Below are positions 9,863 to 22,993 of a stretch of DNA of 64,000 nt, piece by piece. Each line of letters opens with the position of its first letter. Position 1 is the first letter of the stretch. This stretch comes from Hansfordia pulvinata (lineage: Eukaryota > Ascomycota > Sordariomycetes > Xylariales): positions 183,260-247,259 of the forward strand of contig BJKQ01000024.1 of assembly GCA_006538405.1 (NCBI GenBank), read 5' to 3'. The position numbers were made by a program, and so were the translations under genes. The notes under the pieces are model-generated. The model saw only the letters and a list, made by a program, of their open reading frames with translations, ran no database searches and was not told where the DNA came from.

Positions 9863-12800
9863 TACGTAATCTGGATGTTGTCGAAAGAGATAACCGGGTA
9901 ATAGACACCACGAAATCGAATAGTATCTAAACGATTTTCGACACTCATAAAATGGGGTCTTGACAGTTTATAAAAACAATTCCTTTTACCCAAATCCAAT
10001 CACACTTGCAGTGTTAACTTGACCGCGATGTGAAATGCCAAGCCATCACCACCTATTCCACTGGCTACGCAAGTCTACGATGGCTTGCGCCAAGACCTAC
10101 CGGTTCTGACGTCGCACATGGCTGCGCTTCCCGGGATTGATCATGACTTACTCTGCGACCAATGCAGCATAACACACATATAAAATGATCGGCGCCACTC
10201 CCGAGGCCAATGAGGTTCGCCTTTGACCAACTGCACGGGTGGCTCGTCCTATTCTGTACAGGTCGCACTTGGTAGGCGGACTGAATGTTAAGCGTGCGTA
10301 TAGAGGGTCCATCTTACTGGCGACATTCTTCATCGGTTAGTTCAAATACAGGATTGAAAATAGGTCTGAAGACCTTCCATATCAGCCATTAACAAAGGTT
10401 TGGGGTCAGGGTCGAAAAGGTCAGGCACGAAAATAAGATGAAAGTGAGTGCGATTACAGGTCCTTCTTGAAAAATTCCACACCTTTGAGATGATATATCC
10501 ACAAAAATTTCCTCGGAGTATTTAGGTTGTGCTATATCGAAGAAATGGAAACATTTTCATTCCGAAATCACGTGCGGTATGAAACAACAAACACGGAGGA
10601 CAACTGTGTGAGCCATTGCGAGTGTGTTAAAGGTTCACAGGCTTAAGAAGCCAAGAAATACAATCAAATAAGTCAGTCAAACCGCATCATGTTTGCGTGT
10701 CGTGACTTGGCAAGTGACACCTTTCAGTACTATGTGGCCGCTGCGCATTTGGAAAGTATGCGCTTGAGAAGTTTAATTCTGGTACTCCGTAGCAATAAGC
10801 GCATCATTTAGTCTTTTTCTACCCATTAAGCATTGGTCCAGGTTTTCTATTGTGGAAATCACGACGACTCCTAAGTGTGAACTGCTTTGCTTTCTCGAGA
10901 GATGTTCACCGGGTCATAAATCGAAGATTCAGCTAAGATCTAGGCACAAGGCTTACAACGCGTCGTGCCGCAATAGGCCCCACAAAAAGCGGGGTGTCAG
11001 TTGCGAAGTGCTGACCTGCTGGGTCTTGACTAGCCCTCAAAGCACCGAGCCTGCATGGTTTTGCTCCAGGCTTTTCTTTGAACATCATCATCCCCTGCAG
11101 GTCCTTCTCCCAGCGGCCCACGATAAGATCTATCTGAATTGGAGCATGCCTATGCTTGAGAGACGACATCTCGATCATCATTGGCTGGTGCAACGAAACG
11201 TTCTGAATTTAATAGTCCAGAAACCCGTTAAGCCGACTTGTTGAGAGCCTTGGGTCTAGCTGCCCGTGCCACTTGCCCGGACTCGTTGACCAGTACCACG
11301 AATCTATCTGACAGTCCTTTGACCAGAAGCACCGAAGATAGCTTGGGTAACCATATGGCATCCTTGCTTTCCTTGTAATTAACTCAAGTATTGACACCAT
11401 TTCATTCGCACAGAAGAAGACACGGGCAGTGAGTGTCACGAAACACAGCCAGTGGCTGCATCGCAAACGTCGAAAAATGCTGAAAGCTCTGAATCTGAAG
11501 GAGGAGCTGTCCTATGAGAATGGTGTAAGACACGAACTCAGGGGCATTTGGCTTCCCCCATACAGCTTCGTCCGCGCCTTGAAATGGATATTTCAATTAC
11601 AAGATGACAACAACGGCAACGACAGACAGCTCAAAAGCCCGTCACGTAGCAATAAGTGAATTGCCCGGCATGAATACAGAATCCTGGCCGGCGCGGGGTT
11701 TTATCAAATCCATCGATTTGTAGTCATTGGATATTTATTCATCATGCCACGTATGGTAAAATTGGCCCTGACTGGAATCGCTTAGTAGTACATGGCGAGT
11801 TTTAAACAGTTGCTGGGTACGCGCCCAGTAGCAAAACCTCCTTTCAATTATACCCTCGTATCCACTCTTGACGCCTCAAGATTTCTATCCCAATCCTCAA
11901 TACCTTCCGTTTGTGGCTGCCTCCTCGGTGGACTCGAGTTTTACCTCCCTGGTCTCTTAAGACTGGCACACGACAGACCCCCAAAGCATTGCCCCTAGCA
12001 CCATGGCCCCCATAGCAGCTTCATCACATGCAGGCCGTCAGCGCCGTCCCTGCGATTAGACATGACGCTCAAAGCAGAAGTGACACTTACCCTCCTACAT
12101 GAGGGGAATCATTGGCCACATCATGACACAAACAGCCATGGTTTCTCGGGTTCCGTTGGCTCTCAATGTACAATAGCATGATGTCATTGTGGCGTAGATC
12201 ACATGGGCATTTGTTAGCGGCGGTCCCAAAAATTACAGGTCAATCCAGAACCAGTCCAATAGCACCCATGTTCCGCACACGCACAGCTCCAGTGTTTAGC
12301 GCCAACAGGGGACTTGGCGCCTGAAAAGAATAGGCGATGCGAGATGTGATCTCGCACTGTGCTTTCATGAGTCATGGTCGCGGACCGAGCATACGAGCGA
12401 TACTTGTTGTAGCTAAAAATGGATTAATAGAACATGCCATGCCGGCTGTCGCCACTCGTCGGCTGGGACCGTAACGTCAAAGTGGCAATGCAATGGCATC
12501 CGCGTAGTTCAGCTTGCCATCCTAACATGAACGTGCGTGTGAGCTGCCCGGCGTCCCATCTCATCCCGTTCCCTTTGCATAGAATTGCTAAGCCCAGCTC
12601 CCGGACTAAAAAGTATCCAGAATCTTGCTGCCCAGGAGCGCCTGACGCATTCTGTTTGTTGGAGAGGTGAGCGTGAGTGGGTCTTTTAGGCCGCTAGATC
12701 CGTCTATATGCAGCGCTGATGATCGGGGAGCGGGGTTGCTTCCCCGATGTGAACGTCGAGATCGTCTGATAGACTTATGTCCCTCGCATTTCCTTTCGCC

Positions 12801-12924
12801 GAATATCTGAAAGACTACTGTACATCAAGTTTCACACAGACACAGATAGATACACGGACTAGATTGAGGATCTTGATACGAGCAACAGACCACTACTCAA
12901 CCCCCAAGATCAAGATTAGGTTTG
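9863..12924. other. Gene-poor stretch; only weak exon candidates
   Basis: A 61-codon frame at 10148-10333 on the minus strand ends with a hydrophobic helix beside a GTAAGTCATG donor, and could be the first exon of an unrecognised gene. Near 11080-11130, minus strand, a short GPLGEGPAG stretch resembles a collagen triplet run. Neither can be extended into a gene model. The remainder shows only chance open frames. Confidence 0.3.
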
Positions 12925-14149
12925 ATGGCAGACCCCCTGAGCGTAACAGCCAGCGTGGTGGCCCTGGTGACTTTTGCCTTCCAATCTAGTGTCACCCTCT
13001 ATGAAACAGTGCGCAGCTTCCGAAGCCAGAACAAGAAAGCTCGCACACTCAAAAGCGAGCTAGAGAACCTCACAAAGGTGCTCGAGTCGCTACTCGAGAC
13101 AGTCACCAGTCACCCTGACCTCGACTTCGATAGCCTGAAACGACCTCTGCATCGCTGCGGCAAAGCTTGCGAAGAGTACGGGGCGGTCATAGCCCGATGT
13201 TCCCAACACGCCAATGAAGACCGTCCCAGCTTTCGAGATAAATCCAATCCAACCTGAGTCCCTCGGAAGATGTACTAATGAGCTGCAGTCGGGTGGCTGC
13301 TATCACGCCAAGAGTACTCCAAGATTATCAAGAAATGATTCGAGACACCAGCAGTGACTTACAGGAGCACTTGCAGCGGTTGGATGAGAAAGTCCAAAAC
13401 TTGACTGAAAACCCCCAACATGCATCGGACCAAGTCGAGTGGGACGCCTCCGCGAAGAGAAAGAAAGTACTCAGCAAGGTCTGGAGATCTGTGCACAGCT
13501 ATCGACTCGGATCGAGGAACTGCGGTTGACAGTGAAGGAGCACTATCGGTTATCCGAGCGGCCTTCAGCCTCCAAACTTGTCAAGAGCAGTCTGGGCGCC
13601 GCTAATAGCACTGTCCAAGATCTCATATCTCGGCTACAAGCCCATGAGATCGAGATCAGGAAACAGATGCAGATTCTTACAGTGGGCGGATCACAGGCAT
13701 CTGATCGCAGTCTCGACGACCTACGGGAGACACAGGAAAGCATTCGCCAGTGTGTTGGTGTTGTATCGCAAGCTAACGACGGACTTCTCACCGAGCGACG
13801 CAACGTGTTCGAAGACATCACCATGGCCGACGACAGCTATGATTTCTCAGTCTCTACTGTTGGTGATCTCGTCACGGCCAGGCGGATAAACCTCAAAGGT
13901 CGAGCACGACATGTTAGCGGCCAAATAAGTGACGAGAGCTATCAAAAAGCCATCGAAACATTCACGCAGCTGGACATGCAGTGCGCTGAACAACTGGCTC
14001 GTCCTGAAATCAATCCATTGCTTCCTGAAAGGTCTGGGGATGTGCAATGCAACGCCAAGCAACAAGCATTTCAAGACCGTCATGGCCCGGGTTCAAAGCT
14101 ATCGCCACTCACAGGGACCGATAACGCATCAAAATCTGTTCGCAGGTGA
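12925..14149 (+). pseudogene. PigL_N-type (STAND N-terminal) protein, broken in three frames
   Basis: The start MADPLSVTASVVALVTFAFQ followed by TLYETVRSF is the signature of the PigL_N fungal N-terminal domain found on NLR-like STAND proteins. Frame 1 runs from 12925 and stops at 13257. The family helix (ITPRVLQDYQEMIRDTSSDL) resumes in a second frame at about 13290. The rest (LREEKESTQQGLEICAQLS up to FEDITMADDSYDFSVSTVGDL) is in a third frame ending at 14149. About 30 residues expected between frames 1 and 2 are missing. No GT-AG intron joins the frames, so two frameshifts plus a deletion are likely. There is no NACHT or NB-ARC domain, so even the ancestral gene may have been a stand-alone N-domain protein. 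Confidence 0.6.
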
Positions 14150-15829
14150 AACTTCACATGTGTTCCAACCGATCTTACCTTTTCCGAATGCATTTTGCGT
14201 TTCAAAATCACTTAATCTATCGGAATATGCATTCGCTCGCACATGAAGACATAAGTCGCTTCAGTGGTGATCCAACTGAATCTAGTCCGTGCCTCTGTAA
14301 TCTCGAATGTACTGTGCACGATTCCATACCGCCAGATTGGTTCCGACCTGAGCAGTAATCATTTCCCGACTTAAGCCGAATTCTAGGAGGAAGGATCAGA
14401 AGCAGATTAGGATCTTGAAAGCAGTATGTTTGACAAGACTACCTACAAAACGACCTGAGAGGACCCCGAAAGCCAATCGTTACCTACCAAGCAAACTGAC
14501 TCCAAACCGAGAAACATACCTGGTGTAGCAAGGGCTCGCATCGAGAGCTTGGTACAAGGGCTGACTTACTAACAAAGGCACAAGGGGCAACTGCAGGATC
14601 ATGAGGATCGTGGAGTCCCTTACAACATGTGCCAAAGGCACTCTTCTTGGCCTCTGATTAACCAGATCGCACCATTGGCTCCGGCTACTGCTTCCGGGAG
14701 CGCGTTGGTGATATCGGTGATATATATGCAGGCGCCATGCACTGCAGGGTTGGGCGCGTATTGGCTTACTCCCAGCCAGTTGTACGAAACCGGCGAATGC
14801 AGCCACATCACACCTGGAAAGTGCGAGTTCCACATGATAAACCCAACAAGGGGACCGACCTGGAGAATGACTCATCGCTCTATCGCTACATAGGTACGGG
14901 GCCGATATATCTCTTGTTACCGTGTAGAGCATTTACTTGATCGACATCATGAGAGAGAAATATTGCTAATGGCCATTCGTCAGAATGGACGGATGTAGGA
15001 AATACGTCCCACCTAGTATGGGTTCTCAGTTCCGCTTTCCGACATCCAGCCAAACCCATCTTTCTCGACACCATAAATCTAACTTCTGCAATGGCTCGGT
15101 GGCGATCATCTAGACATGTACCTCAGTTTTCCCCCTATGGCCGTATGCTTGCTTCAATGGTCACCCCTTTGCTCACTGAATTCAGCCTCCATCACTCGAC
15201 TGTGAGGGGGAGAACAAACGCCTATTATTGTGCCATTCCGAACTTTTCTCAAACAGGAATGCGCATTATAAAATGATGCAGGCGAGCGGACGGAAAACCG
15301 TGCCCAATAGATGCCAGCCCTTTCGTGGGGATCAGGAATGTTGGCACTAATTCATGTGGTGTGATCAATTCGGATAATGCATGCATTGAAGCAACTGACC
15401 TGTATGCTGCATCTGTTCGAGACCTGCGCCGCAATGGATGAGGCATTCAATCAGTCCCACACCTGTTTGGCATCGTCAGGTCAAGCCAGGCGCATGCAAA
15501 AGTATCGTGCGCCTCGCATTTTGATTGGTTTACAGACGTCCCGTTGATATTTTCATCTGCATCTCGAACACGCGCCATTGAGGCTGAACACCGCACCTCC
15601 CGAGTAAGCTCTCAGATGCTTGAGAGTTTCAATAGTCCACAATCAAAAATTGTGATCCACTCAAGTCCTTCAAAACGTCATAAATAGCTGTGGAAGTAAT
15701 CTTGTTGTCCGGAAGGTGACCCGATTCTATGTCGCGATTTGTTTTCCGCACCTCTCGGACTAGTGACTCACGCCCGCTAACGACAAATTCAAATCACTTT
15801 GGCCTTCAATCCAATATCAATTACACAAA
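14150..15829. other. Intergenic; no supported gene
   Basis: A 71-codon frame at 14620-14835 (minus) and a longer overlapping one at 14480-14932 are open, but neither resembles a family. The AT-leaning bases just before 15830 would hold the dynamin promoter. I see no repeat matching the cassette here. Confidence 0.35.
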
Positions 15830-18365
15830 ATGAGTCTTTCCACGCTCGAGACTTCTCAAGGTAACTCCAGTACACTCACGAAAATCGATAAAATACGAGA
15901 GTGTCTGGGTGCTTCAACAATCTCTCTACCACAGGTGAATAGGCCTTGAATATAGCAAAACAAGGGGGCTAACGATCTTTGTAGCTTGTCGTTGTGGGAG
16001 ACCAGAGCTCCGGGAAAAGTTCTGAGCTGGAAGGAATCACAGGTTTTGCATTCCCAAGGGGCGCTGAGCTGTGTACCCGATATGCAACACAGATCACCTG
16101 CCGAAGAGAGTCCCAGCCAAATGTGTCAATTTCGATTATCCCGCACGGTCACGCTAATCCTCAAGAGAGAGAGCCTTTGAACGGGTTTAACGAAGTTCTT
16201 TCTGAGATGAAGAGTGAAGAGCTGGTGCGAATTTTCCAGAATGCCAATCGAATCATCGGGATCGATCAGGCTGGGTCCGCTTTCAGTGAACATGTGCTCA
16301 AGATCGAGATCTCCGGACCAGAGGTAAGGTAAGAGAAATCCGAAATGAGTATCCTGAGACTGGCAGGAACTAGCAAGAACATTTTACCGTGATCGACGTG
16401 CCTGGAATCCTCCGTCGCGAAACGTCAGGTAAGTATCAAAGCTGAATCAGCCCCAAACCCCGGGTATACGCTGATATAATTAGGTTTCACTACCGAGAGC
16501 GACATTGATCTTGTGAGGGGCATGGTAAAAGGTTTCATGAAGGACACAAGAACTATGTGGGTATACTCTTCAGATGAACATTTGGTTCTTTCCGTATCCC
16601 TAATAAGCTCTTCGCAGAATCTTGGCCATAATTCCCAGCAACGTCGACCCGGCCACACAAGAGATTTTGAAGCTGGCAAAGCACGTGGATCCAGACATGA
16701 AAAGGACGATGGCGGTCCTCACAGAGCCGGATCTCAACATTGAACGAGCCACATAAACAATTGCGATCGATCACGTCACAGGAAAGCGCGGTGATTTGAC
16801 TTTGGGATACTACATTGTCAAAAATCGCGGCCCGGACGACTCCTTGAAAACCCTTGCAGAAGGCCAGCAGGAGGAGCGTGCGTTCTTCAGAAATGAGCCT
16901 TGGTCGGACCTAGAGCACACACAAAGAGCTGGCATTGAGGCACTCAAGATTAGAGTGCGCGAATTGCTATCCGAGCTCATCAAGAGGGAGTTCCCCAGAC
17001 TCAGATCTGAAGTCAAAGACTCCCTCGTGGAGTTACACGAACAGAAGGGAATGGGATCATCCAGAGCTACCGCTGCTGCTCAATTTGATTATTTGTCAGA
17101 CCTGAGCGACAAACTCCAACAGATCGTCCGGGACGCCCTGACTGCTCGCTATTCCAACCACAGACTTCTACATGAGAAGAGAAGCCTTCGACTTATCACC
17201 CGAATAGTTGAAGTCAATGAGCTGTTTTCGGAGAATCTGAGAAGCAGGGGTCACTCGTGGGCTTTTGAGGCTTTTGAGAAAGCAGATTCAACTACGGACG
17301 TTGATGATCTTGGCGTGGAAATGAGCGACGGCGGATCAAATGAGGAGCTTGATGCTGAACTTGATTTATCAAGCCCCGAGCCATTCGAGACCTACCTTGC
17401 TCATTGTTCCAGCCTTCAGCAGCCGTACAAACTTGGGAGGCTTTATCCCGAGATTGGCAAGTATTTCGAGACCCGTCAAGACATGAAAGACATCGTCGCA
17501 GATGGTCGTATCCTGGATCACATCAGGTCTGTTTACAGGAGCAGCAAAGGCCGGGACCTCGGTACAGTAAGTCAAAGATACGAAGTGCACTGGGATCAAT
17601 TTCTAATGAACCCAGTTTGGCGGCGGCCTCCTTGCCACTCTGTTCAAAGACCAGTCAGTCTCATGGAAGCCTATCATGTTCTGTTACCTGAATCGGGTGA
17701 TCCTCATCTTACACCACTTCATCCATCGCACAATGAGATTCGTCTGCCCCGACACGAATGTTTTCGGAGAACTTTGGGACAACCACATCCTGGACATCTT
17801 GGTGCACTGTTACGACAAAGCAATTGATCATGCCAAGTTCATCATCAAGACCGAAAGGGAAGGAACTCCATACACCCTAAACCACTACTTCAACGAGAAC
17901 TTGCAAAAGTCGCAAAATACTCGCTTGGTCAAGCTTGTCCAAAATGCCGGGATAACTGCCACCAACAATGCCGCCATTCGCAGGAAGAAAGGCTTCCGAG
18001 ACGATGATGAACATCCAGAGGATGGAATTTTTATTTCCACGGAGAGGCTTCAGAGCCTTTCAGTATCTAAGTCGAATTCCGAGCAGACCATGGAACAGGT
18101 GCACGACGTCTTGGAAAGCTACTACAAGGTCGCCAGGAAACGGTTTGCTGATGTCGTTTGTCAGCAGGTCGTGGATTACATGCTCTTGGACAGTCAAGAC
18201 GGACCACTTCATGTGTTCAGCTCCAAGTTTGTTCGGGGGTTGAGCGATGAGAACCTGGAAGACATTGCTGGAGAATATGTTGCAACAAAAAGTCAGAGAC
18301 TGAATCTAGATGCAAAGATTGAGAGATATGAGGAGGCTTGGAAGATTTTGAAAGGACATGTTTGA
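15830..18365 (+). pseudogene. Fungal dynamin-like GTPase with one in-frame TAA (cassette copy B)
   Basis: Six exons join in phase: 15830-15934, 15985-16323, 16374-16428, 16484-16556, 16618-17566 and 17616-18365 (757 codons). The start MSLSTLETSQ and helix KIRECLGASTISLPQ lead into the P-loop GDQSSGKSS. The switch-I region is CTRYATQITC and G3 is DVPG. G4 reads TEPD where dynamins have TKPD, so the Lys that contacts the base is lost. The stalk/GED part runs to the end, including TPYTLNHYFNENL. A TAA at 16754-16756 interrupts the conserved ERATQ region where CAA (Gln) is expected. Apart from this the gene is open. Such proteins remodel membranes; fungi carry many paralogues of unknown role. It faces the RING-patatin gene tail to tail. 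Read-through or assembly error are alternatives to true loss. Confidence 0.8.
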
Positions 18366-18543
18366 GGGGGATTATTAGACGATGCGGGGCGCTTCAACCT
18401 TTTCTCGATGCTGCGTGGTATCAATCGTTTCAATGTTGAGACCAGCATAGTGTTTTTCGAATTCTATCATATGAACACAATGAGATACATGATCAATATC
18501 CTGCTTTAGAATTGATTTAGGTGGTGATATCATTTAAGAATGA

Positions 18544-21060
18544 CTAGTTGTGTCCTGCACCCCATGAGTTCGAAAACGCATCCAGAGTCTGGTAGAGCCC
18601 TGATAGCTCGGTCTCAAGATTCAAGTTTGGGGTGTGCCGAGGCTGCCCGACGCTCTCGCTGGCCTCAGTGACATTTGCGTCTGCCCGCCATGGAACCTCC
18701 AGCCCTTGGTCTTCAATCAGCCTCCGCAGCTGATACGGACAATTACCAATCGGAAATCTAGCGCCCTCATGGTTGATTTCAAAGACGAGTACGGAGGATA
18801 ATGAGCTGGCTTCCAGCTCTACCAAATGCTCGAAGGAGGTGTTTCCTGGACCCTGGAACAAAGGCGCAGTGCGTTGGCTGCGGTTGTCGCAATGGTACAC
18901 CAAATGCGCAGATTGAAGCTTTCTCTGTAAGCTTGCGAGTGCCGGACCCCACGGCAGCCGACATGAAACCCGCAACTTGCAGGTGTCCAGAGTCGAGTAA
19001 AGTCTCGGAGTCTCAATGAGTTCAATATAGAACAAGCACCCCAGTAGGCGGTGGGCGAGGCATTTCAGGTATTCATCGTCGAAGATGCCGCCGCGATATC
19101 TGACTTCAAATTGTTGGGCGCCCGCCCTGCTTTTTGCGTCATCGGAAAGATTTGATAATTGTTCACCTTTCCAAATTCTGTTCGAAATTGTCTTTCCCAA
19201 ATGCTGAATATGAAGGGACGGCCCATTCAGACATTGGATGTCGTCGAAAGTCCATCTATGATTACCACCAAAGCTGATGTATCTCTGCCTTGTGAATGGT
19301 GTCTGTTTCAGTTGGATCCCGTCAACTGAATGAAGCGCTCGTGAAGCCTTAGAGACAGACGAGTATCGGCAACATAAAGCCAAAGCAAAGTACGACCCCA
19401 CACCGCTGCAGTGAACGACATCGAAATGGTCTCGGAGGGGCATGTCACCCAGCATCAGCTTCGCTTGTAGACTCTTCAAGAAGTCCGCGGTGAGGTATTT
19501 CTTGCTCAACGGAACATCCAGACGTAAAGTCCTCAGGGAGGCAGTGAGTGGCCGAGGAATCAATATTGAACTATTCTGGCTCTGACAAAATGGGCAAATT
19601 GGCATGGTAAATTCTCCATTTTTCGAAATTGAAGCGTTGCCGATGGATCGTATACACGGGGCGCAAAGTTCGTGGCCGCAGTCGAGGGACTTCTCTGGGG
19701 GTGACAAAAGGCAGGCTAGGCAAGTAGTCTTGCTGAAAATGCCACGCAGGAAAGTCTGTGAGGATTTCAGGACACTCAAGTGGCACTCCGTGGCTGATTG
19801 GTTGGACTCGCGTGTTTCGTAGGCGATTTTGCAGAAACTAGCTTTCACAGACAGCGCGGAGAGTTTGCTTCCACATGCCCGTACGGTTTCTTCAATTACA
19901 TGGCTGTACATGGCTTTGTACATATCGTCGGCAAAGAACGCTATTATATATTAGTCACGTTCTCCGTCAGTCCGAGTGTACTGACCGTGTGCTCCTGCGG
20001 GATAGGCATTCGCATGGAGTGCTGATGCGATGAAGTGGCTCAAGAGGCCATCGTTTTGATCGGAAACCATGCGCAAAAGCCATCTGATATTATGCGACAA
20101 GTCCGTAGAGTTGAAAGAAGACTTTCGCAAAGCAGATAAGACATCAAAGTTCTCAGTCATTCCAGTCGAGTAATGTACCAGTGCGTCGTGAAAAATCCGA
20201 CGCAAATGACTGGCAGAAAATGCCCACCTCGAAGCGTGTCGCCGACTGAACATGTCGTCCGCTTGGGAAAGAACGGAGGAATTGACTTGTCGCGATGTCG
20301 GGAGTAGATGCAAGCTCTCAAAACTGTCCCAGAACAATTTCTCCATATCTTCTTGCTTGTACAGCTGTGTAGGGTCGGCCATTTGCTGAACCCTCAGCAA
20401 GTATCTCCACATTCTTTGTTTGAAATGTTGAGATGCGGATCCTGAGAAAGTTTCGCTCACGAGGATCAGTCGCGGCCGGGACCTGATGTCGTACCGTCGG
20501 AGGCGAATCCATGACGCAAGAAGGTCTAGAACACCAGAAAGGCCCAGATCATCGTCCATGAAAACGACACCGGTTTGGCAAAGACCTGCGATGAATCGAG
20601 ACAATACGCTGACAGCTGCAGGGAAGATTGATGCCCCAGGGATAAGATCTTGTATGGTGTAGCAACCGGGGCGGCCATCTTCATCAAGTGGGGCTTTCAC
20701 AGGCTTGAAGCGAAGAGCGGCTCCGCTGTCCACCAGAAGGACAGGCCTTTTAGGACCAGAGAAAGAATAGAGGCAGATTGCGTCAGATTGTGTAGGCCCC
20801 AGCGTGCGGGAAGCTGCAATGTCGCGAGATCGATCCCCCCTCCAATGACTTGAATCACGCAGGGGGCCGCGTCTCCAAGATCGTCGAAAACCTTGTACGC
20901 GCTGTAGAATTCTTGGAGGATCAGCTTTTGCGGGCTCGAGAGAATTCGAAGCCAAGGGGTCATGATGAGAGCTAGCCAAATGAGACGTACTCGGGCAATT
21001 GAAGACGCACGGTGGTTTGATTAAACTTATGTGCGTGATGGGTTTTGGGGAGGCAGCCAT
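18544..21060 (-). CDS. RING-finger, patatin-like C-terminal protein (cassette copy B)
   Basis: Two exons, 19986-21060 and 18544-19940, flank a 45-nt intron (GTCAGT donor, CTAAT branch, TAG acceptor) and join in phase to give 823 codons. A RING-type zinc site lies in the second exon (CLAC, then CGHELCAPC, then CPFC). It is followed by a patatin-like block around HFDVVHCSGVGSYFALAL. The nucleophile elbow is degenerate (no clean GxSxG and no DGGG loop), so hydrolase activity is doubtful. The C-terminus has the family pattern ending PYQLRRLIEDQGLEVPW. Comparison with the remnant at 55856-56973 shows that the ancestral N-terminus reads in another frame (ATG at 20963, ILQEFYSAYKVFDDLGD). A frameshift near 20785 is therefore likely, and the annotated N-terminal 90 residues are probably out of frame. 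It diverges from gene X, 269 bp away. Confidence 0.65.
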
Positions 21061-21329
21061 CTCCCGCCAACACCGGTCGCATCCTGAATCGCATACCGCG
21101 GTGCTGAAAGCGGAAATCAGTGAATTAAAAGTGGACCGGGATCAGAAACCCGATTTCAGCTACTGCATGTGCCAATACAGTTGTGCATGCGCCAATCCAG
21201 TTGACTGGAAACCGCCCAGTCGAACAATGAGCGACTATGAAGATGTATCGTGGCGGGAGGAACAAGGTAAGAGCAAGACAGTATACCGTCCCCGGGAATA
21301 CCGACGAGCCTCTGCCTTCGCGCTGCACA
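21061..21329. promoter_or_regulatory. Shared upstream region of divergent RING-patatin and gene X (copy B)
   Basis: The two cassette genes start on opposite strands within about 270 bp, and copy C repeats the arrangement with under 100 bp. A bidirectional promoter is inferred from the layout alone. No specific factor site was identified. Confidence 0.3.
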
Positions 21330-22993
21330 ATGCTGAGTACACGTCGCCGAGACGACGGCCCCATGCTCGATGCAGCCCGGTTCGACATGCTTGAGAAGTT
21401 CGGGAGGGCAGAAAAGGCGTACGACAGCCCGAAAGGCTACCACAAAAGCTTTCTGTCGACCAAGAAGGATGGTCATGGAAATCTTACGAATGATGCTTGC
21501 AACCAGATTTCAGATCGGATCAGGACAACTGGAGAAAAGAAAGCTCTCCAGGCTCCACCCGCCACAAGGAGCAGAAGCATCGCTGCAGATAGGACAGGAA
21601 AGCGGGATGGTTTGGACTGCGATCAAGATGGTGGGCACGAAGAAGAGATACGAGACAGACATTCTTTCCATCGCTCTATAAAACAAACTCTCCATGTGGT
21701 CATGAAACCAAAGCAAAGGCGCTACGAAATGGCAATCAAGCAATCGGCAGCCTCCAATTTTTTGAACAAGGAAGTTCGTTTGCTTCCCGAACCATCAGAC
21801 CCAAAGAAATCTGATCGACAAACTCAAGCCTCGCTCCATAAGCCCCGCCCGCATCGCGGCGGAGGTTTCATCTCATGTACAAAGCGACGAAGACAGCAAC
21901 GACTTCGGGGTGACGCACGGGGCAGAATCTCAAAAACAGCTCGACCTTGAGATAGAGCTTCCGCACAAACTCAAGCCAAGCCAGCGAATCTTGGAGAACG
22001 AGTCACGGCGTTCAAATCAACCAAATCTGAGCAAAGGCTACTGGATGACCATAATCTAGGCACATCAGTGAAGAGCTTGCCCCAAGACCCCCAAAGAAGT
22101 GGAGATCAGAAATGCTCAGCCTAGCGAGGCTGCCGAGCGGATCTAATATTTAGATCATATCTCTGGCAACAACGTTTCGGCTTTAATCTTTGGCCTCCCC
22201 CAGGGCCAGCTCTTCATCGCCTTCCAGGGAAGAAACTCAAAGTTTCCAAAATACCAAGCTGGCACGTTGGTGACTGCCTGCGGATGTTGCCAAGAGGAGG
22301 TAGACCATCCCGTAAAGCACGGTTCTGTGTCTTTACAATATCGAAAGACCGAAAACTTTTGAGGTTTTGAGGGAAGAGACTCGCGGCGTTCGATATCCTC
22401 GTTACCAGCGCGCCAGCTAAATTGGGCACTGATGATCAAAAAATCACCTATCTTGTGACTGTGATCGTGAGGAATGTCCGTGATGAAGACTTTATCACGA
22501 TTGCTCTGAGGTTCACCTTCAACTGGGTCTATAGCCTTAGGAACACTGAAGATATGTACGCAAGCCATAGAGAGCGCGAGGGCACACCGCACCCCCGGAC
22601 CGCTCTCATCAAAGGGCTCATACATGGCTTGGCTACCCGATTGCAGATAGAAACCGCAGAGATACTTCAGCATCATGGTGATGAACAGTCGATTGCATTG
22701 TAGAACCAAGGATTGACGACGCCATACGCAAGTCGGGCTTTGCGCGACTGGTATCCCGATCACCAGAGTCGGAAGGGGAGATGTCGAATGAGGCATGTAT
22801 GTCGGACTCTTACGGAGGTTCTGAATCAAGAAATAACCCATCGCGAACCAGAAAACGCTCATCGTCGCAGACGCAGGGGGCCCCACGGTTGGCGATTTCG
22901 AGATCGGGGCCGGTCGGCCAACAGGACGGTCTCAGACAGCCTAAATCACAGTTACAGGGTCAGCAGGCTATGTCTGTCTTCATGCGAGTCTGA
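21330..22993 (+). pseudogene. Gene X, decayed copy (cassette copy B)
   Basis: From ATG 21330 the translation (MLSTRRRDDG, RFDMLEKFGRAEKAYD, DGHGNLTNDACNQI) matches the N-terminal segment of gene X in copy C (55786 leftward). The frame ends at 21950. Later blocks match in other frames: YLDHISGNNVSALIFGL and GQLFIAFQGRN at about 22150-22250, and RDEDFITIALRFTFNWVY at about 22470-22550. Several stops and frameshifts separate them. The family is not recognised. The central block shared by both copies looks like a small beta-rich domain, flanked by basic disordered sequence. Confidence 0.65.

Noticed and set aside
17567..17827. Extension of the dynamin exon 5 frame to 17827
   Set aside because: It reads through a canonical intron (GTAAGT to CAG at 17567-17615) into a shadow frame; the dynamin C-terminus continues in the spliced frame from 17616.
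22155..22886. 243-codon minus-strand frame antisense to gene X remnant
   Set aside because: The plus strand carries conserved gene X blocks here; the antisense frame has no counterpart in copy C.
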